39,830 nucleotides of DNA from Nocardioidaceae bacterium. Its GTDB lineage: Bacteria > Actinomycetota > Actinomycetes > Propionibacteriales > Nocardioidaceae. A program made the position numbers and the translations under genes. The DNA lies in the NCBI GenBank assembly GCA_029268205.1, contig JAJUGK010000006.1, positions 1 to 39,830 on the forward strand, written 5' to 3'. Of the stretch, positions 32,092 to 39,434 are shown one piece after another. Position 1 is the stretch's first letter, and every line of letters starts with the position of its first letter. The notes beneath the pieces were generated by a model. The model saw only the letters and a program-made list of their open reading frames with translations, ran no database searches and had not been told where the DNA came from.

Positions 32092-32864
32092 GCACCGCAC
32101 CCGCGAGCCCGAGCAGCACGATCGTCCACCTGCTGCGCCACGGCGAGGTGCACAACCCCGACGGCATCCTCTACGGCCGCGCGCCCGGCTACCGGCTCTC
32201 CACGCTGGGCCGGCAGATGGCGGAGCGGGTCGCGGAGGTGATCGGCGACCGCGACATCACCCACCTGGTCGCCTCGCCGCTGCAGCGCGCCCAGGAGACC
32301 GCCGCACCGCTGGCCGCCGCACGCGGCCTCGAGGTAGTCACCGACGACCGGATCATCGAGTCCGACAACGTCTTCGCCGGCAAGCCGTTCTCGGTCAGCG
32401 CCAGCCTGCTGCTGCGGCCCAGCGTCTGGCCGCACATGTGGAACCCGTTCCGCCCGTCGTGGGGCGAGCCGTACGTCGAGATCGCCGAGCGGATGATGGC
32501 CGCCGTCCGCGACGCGCGTGCCGCCGCCGAGGGGCACGAGGCCGTCCTGGTCTCCCACCAGCTGCCGATCTGGACCACCCGGCTGCACGTGGAGCGCAAG
32601 CGCTACTTCCACGACCCGCGCAAGCGCGAGTGCACTTTGTGCAGCCTGACCTCGCTGCACTTCGAGGGCGACCGGGTCGTGCGGGTGACCTACTCCGAGC
32701 CGGCCGGCGACCTGATCCCGGCCGCGGCGCGGGGTGCCGCCTTCTCCGCCGGCGCCGACGACCCGGCCGAGGTGGCCGACGCCGTCGAGCAGGCCGAGCA
32801 GGCCGCGAACGCCCCCGACGACGTGCCGACCGGCACCCCGCCCGACGACAGCGCCCGGCCATGA
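32088..32864 (+). CDS. Histidine phosphatase (phosphoglycerate mutase-like) family protein
   Basis: 258 residues. The catalytic phosphohistidine motif is [13 protein letters not shown] (RHG near the N terminus), the second block is [10 protein letters not shown], and the proton donor/second His is in [10 protein letters not shown]. This branch-2-like phosphatase is conserved between hemL and the thioredoxin gene in mycobacteria (Rv0525 position). The substrate is not known and phosphoglycerate mutase activity is not implied. The C-terminal 50 residues are acidic and probably disordered. ATGA overlaps on both sides tie it into a hemL-phosphatase-tlpA-ccdA-resB-ccsA transcript. Confidence 0.88.
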   Translation: MSTAPASPSSTIVHLLRHGEVHNPDGILYGRAPGYRLSTLGRQMAERVAEVIGDRDITHLVASPLQRAQETAAPLAAARGLEVVTDDRIIESDNVFAGKPFSVSASLLLRPSVWPHMWNPFRPSWGEPYVEIAERMMAAVRDARAAAEGHEAVLVSHQLPIWTTRLHVERKRYFHDPRKRECTLCSLTSLHFEGDRVVRVTYSEPAGDLIPAAARGAAFSAGADDPAEVADAVEQAEQAANAPDDVPTGTPPDDSARP

Positions 32865-33463
32865 GGTCTCGACCCTTCGACAAGCGCAGGGCACCGCTCC
32901 GCTCGACCGGCGGGGTGCTGCTCGCTGCACTGCTGCTCGTCGGCTGCTCCGAGGGCGCGGAGCTGCAGTCCGGCGATCAGGGATTCGTCTCGGCCAACGG
33001 AGCGATCAGCCGGGTGAGCACCGACGACCGCACGGCGCCCGACGGCGCGGTGGCGGGGGAGAACCTCGCCGGTGAGCGGGTCGCGCTCGACGACTTCGCG
33101 GGGCAGGTCGTGGTCGTCAACGTCTGGGGCTCGTGGTGCGGCCCGTGCATCCGCGAGGCGCCGCACCTGGTCGAGGCCGCGCAGGAGCTCGACGGCGACG
33201 AGGTGGCCTTCCTCGGCATCAACACCCGTGACCTCTCCCGCGATCCGGCGCTGGCCTTCGAGCGCAAGTACGACCTCCCCTACGAGAGCATCTACGACCC
33301 CGCCGGCGAGGTGCTGCTCGCCTTCCGCGGCACCATCCCGCCCAGCGCCATCCCCAGCACGCTCGTGATCGACCGGGACGGCCGGATCGCCGCCCGGGTG
33401 CTGGGTGAGGTGACCGCCTCCACCCTGGTCGGTCTGGTCGAGGACGTCCTCGCTGATGGCTGA
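32861..33463 (+). CDS. TlpA/ResA-like thioredoxin lipoprotein
   Basis: 200 residues. The lipobox LLLVGC (Cys29) follows a basic and hydrophobic signal, so it is lipid-anchored on the outer face of the membrane. The thioredoxin fold has VVVVNVWGSWCGPCIREAPHL with the WCGPC redox site, and the cis-proline is in IPSTLVIDRDG. It should reduce the cysteines of apocytochrome c CXXCH motifs so that ResB/CcsA can attach heme, receiving electrons from CcdA encoded next. The ATG overlaps the phosphatase stop. Confidence 0.93.
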   Translation: MRSRPFDKRRAPLRSTGGVLLAALLLVGCSEGAELQSGDQGFVSANGAISRVSTDDRTAPDGAVAGENLAGERVALDDFAGQVVVVNVWGSWCGPCIREAPHLVEAAQELDGDEVAFLGINTRDLSRDPALAFERKYDLPYESIYDPAGEVLLAFRGTIPPSAIPSTLVIDRDGRIAARVLGEVTASTLVGLVEDVLADG

Positions 33464-33483
33464 GCCGATGCGTGGGGCAGCCG

Positions 33484-34242
33484 ATGGGTGAGGTGTTCTC
33501 CGAGACGGTCTTCTCCGGCTCGCTCCTGCTGGCGCTGCCCGTGGCGCTGCTCGCGGGTCTGGTGTCGTTCTTCAGTCCCTGCGTCGTGCCGCTGCTCCCG
33601 GGCTACCTCTCCTACACGACCGGCCTGACCGGTGCCGACCTCGAGGCGGCGTACGACGGGGGCCGGCGCAGCCGGATGCTGGCGGGCAGCGCGCTGTTCG
33701 TGCTCGGCTTCGCGGCGGTCTTCGTCGCCTTCGGGGCGATCTCGGGGGCGTTCGGGTCGTGGCTGTTCGAGTACCGCCGGCAGATCTCGGTCGTCCTCGG
33801 CGGCCTGACGATCCTGGTGGGGCTCGCCTTCGCCGGCGCGATCCCGTTCCTCCAGCGTGACGTGCGCGTCCACCGGGTGCCGGCCGTCGGTCTGGCGGCC
33901 GCGCCCATGCTCGGCGTGCTGTTCGGCCTCGGCTGGACCCCGTGCATCGGCCCCACCCTCGCCGCGGTCAACGCGCTGGCGATGAGCGAGGCGAGCGCGG
34001 TGCGCGGAGCGGTGCTGAGCCTGGTGTACGCCGTGGGGCTCGGGCTGCCGTTCATCGTCGCGGCCCTGGCCTTCCGGCGGATGTTGGGTGCGGTGCGCTG
34101 GGTGCGGCGCCACCAGGTGTGGGTGACCCGGGCCGGGGGTGCGATGTTGGTGGTCGTCGGGCTGCTGCTGGTCAGCGGGCTGTGGGACCGGTGGGTGTAT
34201 GAGCTGCAGACCTGGTACTCCGGGTTCTCGGTGGCGATTTGA
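33484..34242 (+). CDS. ccdA: Cytochrome c biogenesis protein CcdA
   Basis: 252-residue membrane protein with six hydrophobic segments. The two redox cysteines lie in FFSPCVVPLLPGY (first segment) and GWTPCIGPTLAAV (fourth), the DsbD/CcdA transmembrane thiol relay. It passes electrons from cytosolic thioredoxin across the membrane to the TlpA-like lipoprotein. The ATG preceded by GGGG was chosen over a GTG twelve bases upstream. Its neighbours on both sides are the rest of System II. Confidence 0.94.
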   Translation: MGEVFSETVFSGSLLLALPVALLAGLVSFFSPCVVPLLPGYLSYTTGLTGADLEAAYDGGRRSRMLAGSALFVLGFAAVFVAFGAISGAFGSWLFEYRRQISVVLGGLTILVGLAFAGAIPFLQRDVRVHRVPAVGLAAAPMLGVLFGLGWTPCIGPTLAAVNALAMSEASAVRGAVLSLVYAVGLGLPFIVAALAFRRMLGAVRWVRRHQVWVTRAGGAMLVVVGLLLVSGLWDRWVYELQTWYSGFSVAI

Positions 34243-34252
34243 GGAGCAGGCG

Positions 34253-35899
34253 ATGAGCAGCAAGGCGCCGGAGCGCACCTACGACCCGGACGCCCCCGCG
34301 ACCCCGCCGCCGGGCCTCGGGCCGCGCGAGCTGGCCCGCTGGGCGTGGCGGCAGCTGACCTCGATGCGCACCGCGCTGCTGCTCCTGCTGCTGCTGGCGG
34401 TCGCCGCCGTGCCCGGCAGCCTGATCCCCCAGGACGACGTCGACTCCTTCGCGGCGATCCGCTACCGCGACGAGCACCCCCGGCTGGCGCCGGTCTTCGA
34501 CGCGCTGGGGCTCTTCAACGTCTACAGCTCGCCGTGGTTCAGCGCGATCTACCTGCTGCTGATGGCCTCGCTGATCGGCTGCATCCTGCCGCGCACCCGG
34601 GTCTACTGGCGCGCGCTGCGGGCCCGTCCTCCGCGGGCGCCGCGCAACCTGGCCCGGATGCCGGTGTCGGCCTCCCACGAGGTCGTTCCCGACGATCCCG
34701 CCGCCGACCCGGCCGCGGTGCTGGAGCGCGCGGCCGCGGAGCTGAGGTCCCAGCGCTACCGGGTCGAGCACGTCCCCGGTGAGTACGTCAGCGCCGAGCG
34801 CGGCTACCTGCGCGAGGCCGGCAACCTGGTCTTCCACCTGGCGGTGCTCGTGGTGCTGGTCGGCGTCGCCGCGGGGTCGCTGTTCGGCTACAAGGGCGGC
34901 GCGATCATCGTCACCGGCAAGGGCTTCTCCAACGTCCTGACCCAGTACGACGACTTCGTCCCCGGCGCGTTCTTCGACCCCGACGACCTGGCGCCGTACT
35001 CCTTCACCGTCGACGACTTCGACGTCGACTTCATCCTCGAGGGCGAGCAGCGCGGCCTGCCGCGCGACTTCACCGCGCACGTGCGCTATCGCAACGCGCC
35101 CGGTGACGAGCCGACCGACTACGACCTCGCGGTGAACCACCCGCTGCGGCTCGACGGCGGCGACGTCTACCTCGTCGGCCACGGCTACGCGCCGCACATC
35201 ACCGTGCGCGACGGTGACGGCGAGATCGCCTACTCCGGGCCCACCGTCTTCCTGCCCGAGGACGCCAGCTTCCGCTCGTTCGGCGTGGTGAAGGTGCCGT
35301 TCGCCGAGCCGGAGCAGATCGGGCTGGAGGGGTTCTTCTACCCGACCTTCGCGATGGTCGACGGCGACCCGATGACCGTCTATCCCGACGCCGCCAACCC
35401 GCTGCTCTCGATGCTGGTCTACACCGGCGACCTCGGGCTCAGTGAGGGATCGCAGTCGGTCTACGCCCTGGAGAAGGCCGGCCTCGACCAGGTCACCGAC
35501 GACGACGGCAAGCCCCTGCGCATCGACCTCTCGCCCGGCCAGGTCACCGACCTGCCCGACGGGCTCGGCTCGGTGGAGTTCACCGGCCTGAGCCGCTGGG
35601 TGAAGGTGCAGACCGCGCACACGCCCGGCACCTTCGTCGCCCTCGGCGGTGTCGTCCTCGCGCTGCTCGGCCTGATGCTGTCGCTGTTCATCCGCCCCCG
35701 ACGGGTGTGGGTGCGCGTGCGCGAGGTCACCGGCCAGCAGGCCGACGGCGGTACGGCCGGCGAGGGGCGGCGCCGTACCCTGGTCGAGGTGGCCGGCCTC
35801 GACCGTTCGGGCAGCAGTGATGACCCCGGCGAGCTCGCCGTCGCCGTCGACGACCTGGCGCGCAGCCTCGCCGGGACCCGAGTGGAGGAGAACCAGTGA
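34253..35899 (+). CDS. resB: Cytochrome c biogenesis protein ResB (Ccs1)
   Basis: 548 residues. Three N-terminal membrane segments (starting ALLLLLLLAVAAVPGSLIPQ, IYLLLMASLIGCILPR and NLVFHLAVLVVLVGVAAGSL) precede a large exterior domain of about 350 residues. One final membrane segment (FVALGGVVLALLGLMLSLFI) is followed by a cytoplasmic tail. ResB with CcsA forms the System II cytochrome c synthetase that carries heme out and ligates it. Length and topology match ResB proteins of actinobacteria. The start ATG has GAGGAG about 8 nt upstream. GTGA overlaps the ccsA start. Confidence 0.94.
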   Translation: MSSKAPERTYDPDAPATPPPGLGPRELARWAWRQLTSMRTALLLLLLLAVAAVPGSLIPQDDVDSFAAIRYRDEHPRLAPVFDALGLFNVYSSPWFSAIYLLLMASLIGCILPRTRVYWRALRARPPRAPRNLARMPVSASHEVVPDDPAADPAAVLERAAAELRSQRYRVEHVPGEYVSAERGYLREAGNLVFHLAVLVVLVGVAAGSLFGYKGGAIIVTGKGFSNVLTQYDDFVPGAFFDPDDLAPYSFTVDDFDVDFILEGEQRGLPRDFTAHVRYRNAPGDEPTDYDLAVNHPLRLDGGDVYLVGHGYAPHITVRDGDGEIAYSGPTVFLPEDASFRSFGVVKVPFAEPEQIGLEGFFYPTFAMVDGDPMTVYPDAANPLLSMLVYTGDLGLSEGSQSVYALEKAGLDQVTDDDGKPLRIDLSPGQVTDLPDGLGSVEFTGLSRWVKVQTAHTPGTFVALGGVVLALLGLMLSLFIRPRRVWVRVREVTGQQADGGTAGEGRRRTLVEVAGLDRSGSSDDPGELAVAVDDLARSLAGTRVEENQ

Positions 35900-36897
35900 G
35901 CAACGCCGACTTCGCGTCGCTGAGCAACACCGCGATCACGTTCGCCGGTGTCGTCTACTTCGTGGCGCTGCTCGCGCACCTGGTGGAGTGGTCGCGGCTG
36001 CGGGCCGTGGTGCCCGCCGAGGCCGGCGCCGGCGACCCGGTCCGGTCCGAGGGCGACCTGCTCGTCGCCACTGGCGGCCCCGCCGAGGACAACCCCAAGG
36101 TCGCCTTCTGGGCCCGGCTCGGCGTCGTCCTCACCGCGATGGCGGCCCTGATCCACCTGGTCGGGGTCGTGTGCCGCGGCCTCGGCGCCGACCCGGTGCG
36201 GGTGCCGTGGGGCAACATGTATGAGTTCACGATCACCGCGAGCCTGGTCGTGGTGGTGCTCTACCTCGCGCTGCACCGCAAGCTCCAACTGGCCTGGCTC
36301 GGCCCGGTGCTGGTCGGCTTCGTCTGGGTCGTGCTGCTGGCCGCGGTGCGCATCCTCTACGTACCCGTCGCGCCGCTGATGCCCTCGCTGCAGTCGCCAT
36401 GGCTGGTCATCCACGTGTTCGCCGCGATCCTCGCCACCGGCGCCTTCACCCTCGCCGGCCTCGCCTCGATCATCTACCTGATCAAGGAGAGCCGGGTCCG
36501 CAAGGACAAGGTGCGTCCGGGTGGCTACCTCGACCGGGTGCCGTCGCTGCCCGCCCTCGACCGGGTCGCCTACCGCGTCACCGCCTTCGCCTTCCCCGTG
36601 TGGACCTTCGGGGTGCTGATCGCCGGACCGATCTGGGCCGAGAACGCCTGGGGCCGCTACTGGGGCTGGGACCCCAAGGAGGTCTGGTCCTTCATCACCT
36701 GGGTCGTCTTCGCCGCCTACCTCCACGCCCGCGCCACGCGGGGCTGGAAGGGTCGGCACGCCGCGATCCTGTGCCTGGTCGGACTCGTGACGCTGTGGTT
36801 CAACTTCGTCGGCATCAACTACGTCTTCGGCGACACCAGCCAGCACTCCTACGCGCTCGAGGTCGTCGCAACCGTGTCGTTGGCTGTCACCAGCTGA
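35896..36897 (+). CDS. ccsA: Cytochrome c biogenesis protein CcsA (CcsB/ResC)
   Basis: 333-residue polytopic membrane protein with about eight hydrophobic segments. The tryptophan-rich heme-handling WWD domain is AENAWGRYWGWDPKEVWSFI, and conserved histidines flank it in WLVIHVFAA and YLHARATRG, as in the CcsA/ResC family. It works with ResB to move heme and attach it to apocytochromes. The GTG overlaps the resB stop. The C terminus ends next to a CACCAGC-N17-GCTGGTG dyad that lies in front of aroQ, its left arm inside the last codons. Confidence 0.95.
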   Translation: MSNADFASLSNTAITFAGVVYFVALLAHLVEWSRLRAVVPAEAGAGDPVRSEGDLLVATGGPAEDNPKVAFWARLGVVLTAMAALIHLVGVVCRGLGADPVRVPWGNMYEFTITASLVVVVLYLALHRKLQLAWLGPVLVGFVWVVLLAAVRILYVPVAPLMPSLQSPWLVIHVFAAILATGAFTLAGLASIIYLIKESRVRKDKVRPGGYLDRVPSLPALDRVAYRVTAFAFPVWTFGVLIAGPIWAENAWGRYWGWDPKEVWSFITWVVFAAYLHARATRGWKGRHAAILCLVGLVTLWFNFVGINYVFGDTSQHSYALEVVATVSLAVTS

Positions 36898-36918
36898 CAG
36901 TGGACGACACCGCTGGTG
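36888..36918. promoter_or_regulatory. Inverted repeat CACCAGC-N17-GCTGGTG between ccsA and aroQ
   Basis: Perfect 7-bp arms with a 17-nt spacer. The sequence and spacing equal the core of the dyad upstream of the HTH gene at 6.9 kb. The ccsA stop lies in the spacer. It lies just upstream of the -10 of aroQ, so it could be an operator. Confidence 0.5.
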
Positions 36919-36926
36919 CGGCGGCG

Positions 36927-36932
36927 TACGGT
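36927..36932 (+). promoter_or_regulatory. -10 element of a leaderless promoter for aroQ
   Basis: TACGGT ends 6 nt before the GTG start of aroQ. No Shine-Dalgarno is present, so transcription probably begins at the start codon. Confidence 0.45.
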
Positions 36933-36938
36933 GCGGGG

Positions 36939-37394
36939 GTGAGCGCGCGACGTCTGCTGTTGGTCAACGGCCCCAACCTCAACCTGCTGGGCACCCGGGA
37001 GCCGGCCGTCTACGGCCACCAGACGCTCGCCGACGTCGTCGACCTGGTCGAGAAGACCGCCCAGGAGTCGGGGTACGCCGTCCGCGCGGTGCAGTCCAAC
37101 CACGAGGGCGTGCTGATCGACGCGATCCACGACGCGCGCACCGACTGCGCCGGGATCGTGATCAACCCCGGCGGGCTCACCCACACCTCGGTGGTGCTCC
37201 GCGACGCCCTGACCGGGGTCGGGCTCCCCGTCGCCGAGGTGCACATCTCCGACGTGCACGCGCGCGAGGAGTTCCGGCACTTCTCCTACGTCTCCGACAT
37301 CGCCACCGTGGTGGTCGTCGGCGAGGGGGTGGCCGGGTATGCCCGTGCCGTGCGCGAGCTGGTCGCAACCCTGGGCCGACCCGAGCCGGACTGA
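36939..37394 (+). CDS. aroQ: 3-Dehydroquinate dehydratase, type II
   Basis: 151 residues, the standard type II length. It dehydrates 3-dehydroquinate in the shikimate pathway. LLLVNGPNLNLLGTREPAVYG is the N-terminal signature with the mobile-lid Arg and catalytic Tyr, QSNHEGVLIDAIHDA and VINPGGLTHTSVVLRDAL follow, and VEVHISD-type VAEVHISDVHAREEFRHFSYVSD carries the catalytic His. The GTG was chosen because the conserved region starts immediately and TACGGT precedes it. It is the last plus-strand gene before the convergent flagellar sigma gene. Confidence 0.95.
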   Translation: MSARRLLLVNGPNLNLLGTREPAVYGHQTLADVVDLVEKTAQESGYAVRAVQSNHEGVLIDAIHDARTDCAGIVINPGGLTHTSVVLRDALTGVGLPVAEVHISDVHAREEFRHFSYVSDIATVVVVGEGVAGYARAVRELVATLGRPEPD

Positions 37395-37431
37395 GCGCCT
37401 GGCCGGACCCCCGGACCGAGCCGGACGGGTC

Positions 37432-38334
37432 TCAGGCGCTCAGGCCGACCGAGCCGAGGCGGGCGAACGGCGTACGCCGGGTCGCGACCGCCTCGAAGTA
37501 CGCCTCCCGGCGCCGCGCGGCGCAGCCCTGCGGGCGCTTCGCAGGGGTGACCAGCTCGGGGGCGAGCGCGGCGTTCATCGCATCCTTGAGCAGCACCAGC
37601 GCCTCGGCCCGCATCTGGGAGATCCGGGACTCCGAGACCCCGAGGTCCTCGGCGATCTCGGCCATCGGGCGCTCGGCGAAGAAGTAGTCCTCGACCACCT
37701 TGCGCAGTCGCTCGGGCAGCTCGGCGACCGCGTCGACGAGGTAGCCCAGCTGCTCGCGGTGCTCCAGGTGGGTCTCGGGCGACGGCTCGGTCGTGGGCAG
37801 CAGGTCCTCGACCGGGGTGTCACCGAAGCCCTGCAGCGACATCACGCTGGCGCGGGAGACGTCGTCGTCGTTGGCCACGACCTCCTCCGGGCGCAGGCCC
37901 AGGGCGCTGGCCACCTCGGCGGTGGTCGGGACGCGGCCGAGTTCCGCGGCCAGCTTGGTCCGGGCCTCGTCCAGCTCGCGGGCGCGGCGACGGACCGAGC
38001 GCGAGGCCCAGTCGATGCCGCGCAGCTCGTCGAGGATCGCGCCGCGGATGCGGGTGGCGGCGTACCGGGCGAACACCACGCCGCGCTCGGCGTCGAAGGA
38101 CCGGGCGGCCTGGACCAGCGCGGCCATGCCGGCGGAGGTCAGGTCGTCGCGCGAGACGTGTGCCGGGACGCGGCCCATCGTCTCGCGGACCAGGTGGCCC
38201 ACGAGCGGCAGGTGGCTGGTGATCAGCTCGTCGCGCGGGTCCGCGGTCGGCGGGACTGGGGCGCCGGCCGGGGAGTCGGGGAGGGAGTCGACGGGGGCGA
38301 CACGGGGGGAGGGAATGACAGGGACCGTGCTCAT
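37432..38334 (-). CDS. fliA: FliA/WhiG-family RNA polymerase sigma factor
   Basis: 300 residues. Region 2 shows LVGHLVRETMGRVPAHVSRDDLTSAGMAAL and RYAATRIRGAILDELRGIDWASRSVRRRARELDEA, characteristic of sigma-28 (FliA/WhiG/SigD). Region 3 contains PTTAEVASALGL, and region 4 has LPERLRKVVEDYFFAERPMAEIAEDLGVSESRISQMRAEAL. Given FlgN next door, it most likely drives flagellar genes. A developmental WhiG role is possible but less likely. The N terminus is Pro-rich. The ATG is 184 bp from the divergent flgN gene with repeat-rich DNA between. Confidence 0.93.
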   Translation of the reverse strand: MSTVPVIPSPRVAPVDSLPDSPAGAPVPPTADPRDELITSHLPLVGHLVRETMGRVPAHVSRDDLTSAGMAALVQAARSFDAERGVVFARYAATRIRGAILDELRGIDWASRSVRRRARELDEARTKLAAELGRVPTTAEVASALGLRPEEVVANDDDVSRASVMSLQGFGDTPVEDLLPTTEPSPETHLEHREQLGYLVDAVAELPERLRKVVEDYFFAERPMAEIAEDLGVSESRISQMRAEALVLLKDAMNAALAPELVTPAKRPQGCAARRREAYFEAVATRRTPFARLGSVGLSA

Positions 38335-38405
38335 GACATCGACTCTTGGGGGTCGGCGGCCGCAGTTCCAGAGTCAGCGGCCGAGACTGCACGTTCGTCG
38401 GGACG

Positions 38406-38452
38406 GTCCGAACCGGTCCGGCAACCGGGCATAGTCCGAACGGGCTATGCCG
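38406..38452. promoter_or_regulatory. Repeat-rich control region between the flagellar sigma and FlgN genes
   Basis: GTCCGAAC occurs twice, 28 bp apart. The second copy lies in the loop of the perfect 7-bp dyad GGCATAG...CTATGCC. No sigma-28 promoter of the TAAA/GCCGATAA kind was recognised. The region is a candidate target for a flagellar regulator. Confidence 0.4.
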
Positions 38453-38517
38453 GACCACCCTGCGGGGTGGCGCGGCGAACTGCTCACCTCGCGGGCGGCC
38501 CGGCCGACTGTGAGGAG

Positions 38518-38925
38518 GTGGAGAACCTGTCCCTGGTCCTGTGGCGCGAGCGGGAGCTGCTGGAGACGCTGCAGTGCTGCCTGGAGCAGGAGCAATTGGT
38601 GCTCACCAACGACCGCACCCGCTGGCTCGCGCGCGTGGCCCGGGAGGTCGAGGAGGTGTTGACCGAACTGCGGGAGACCGAGCTGCTGCGGTCGGTGGCC
38701 GCCGACGCCGTCGCCCGGTCCCACGGACTCCCCAGCCACCCCAGTCTGCGGGCGATCGCAGCCGTCGCCGGCGAGCCCTGGCGCACGATCCTGCTCGACC
38801 ACCACGCGGCGCTGATCCGCGCGACCGCCGAGCTGAGCGAGCTCGCCGCGGTCAACCGCGAGCTGTTGCGCGCCGGGCACGCCGCGACCCGCGAGGCCCT
38901 GACCGAGCTGGGCGTCGCATCGTGA
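38518..38925 (+). CDS. flgN: Flagellar export chaperone FlgN family protein
   Basis: 135 residues, nearly all helical, with a long coiled-coil-like pattern: LVLWRERELLETLQCCLEQEQLVLTNDRTRWLARVAREVEEVL. This is the FlgN-like fold, which binds the hook-filament junction proteins FlgK and FlgL before export. The start is uncertain. GAGGAGG runs straight into the GTG, leaving no spacer, so an in-frame CTG nine bases later would be better spaced. GTGA overlaps the next gene. It faces away from the flagellar sigma gene. Confidence 0.8.
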   Translation: MENLSLVLWRERELLETLQCCLEQEQLVLTNDRTRWLARVAREVEEVLTELRETELLRSVAADAVARSHGLPSHPSLRAIAAVAGEPWRTILLDHHAALIRATAELSELAAVNRELLRAGHAATREALTELGVAS

Positions 38926-39434
38926 CCACCAGCGCTCTCCAGGATGCGGCAGCGCTCGTGGGCCGCGCCCACGAGTGCGGCCTGCGGGTGCTGGGAGCCG
39001 CGGTGGCGGACGGGTCCGCCGCGCCGGCCACCCGCGGTGCGGAGCCGGCGCGGGTGGCTGCCCGGGTCGACGAACTGGCCGCCCAGCTCCGGGGCCTGGC
39101 TGCCGCCGGCTATCTCGGGTCCGTCGGCGGAGCGGCGCTCGTCGCCGACCTGGAGACGCTGGCCGGCGCGTTGCGCGGCGCGGACCCCGCGGCGATCCGG
39201 CCCGCCACCGAGCGGGTCGGCGATGCGGTACGGCGGATCGCCGCCGGGCTGGTCACCCGGCCCGGCGACGTGATCGACGGGACCGACGGGGCCGGCGCAT
39301 CCGGGATCGGCACCGCCGAGCGCGACCGGTCGGCGGCGATCGCGCACCTGCAGGTGCAGGAGGCGGTCTACCGGTCCGCGATCGCGGCGACCGGACGGGT
39401 GGTCCCGGCCAGGCTGGCCGAGTTCCTGCGCTGA
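38922..39434 (+). CDS. Uncharacterised protein of the flagellar neighbourhood
   Basis: 170 residues, Ala/Gly-rich and predicted helical, with no recognised domain, signal or membrane segment. The last 35 residues (AIAHLQVQEAVYRSAIAATGRVV...) are the most structured. They could be a helical interface, since similar endings occur in proteins beside FlgN in related actinobacteria, as I recall. It shares GTGA with flgN, so the two are coupled and it is likely to act in flagellar assembly. A second chaperone or an adaptor for FlgK is possible but unproven. Its 3' end overlaps the convergent minus-strand gene by 67 bases. Confidence 0.7.
   Translation: MTTSALQDAAALVGRAHECGLRVLGAAVADGSAAPATRGAEPARVAARVDELAAQLRGLAAAGYLGSVGGAALVADLETLAGALRGADPAAIRPATERVGDAVRRIAAGLVTRPGDVIDGTDGAGASGIGTAERDRSAAIAHLQVQEAVYRSAIAATGRVVPARLAEFLR

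Noticed and set aside
29596-32100. 834-residue minus-strand ORF across hemL and the transglycosylase
   Set aside because: Shadow of hemL and another frame of the transglycosylase. Composition is that of out-of-frame GC-rich DNA.
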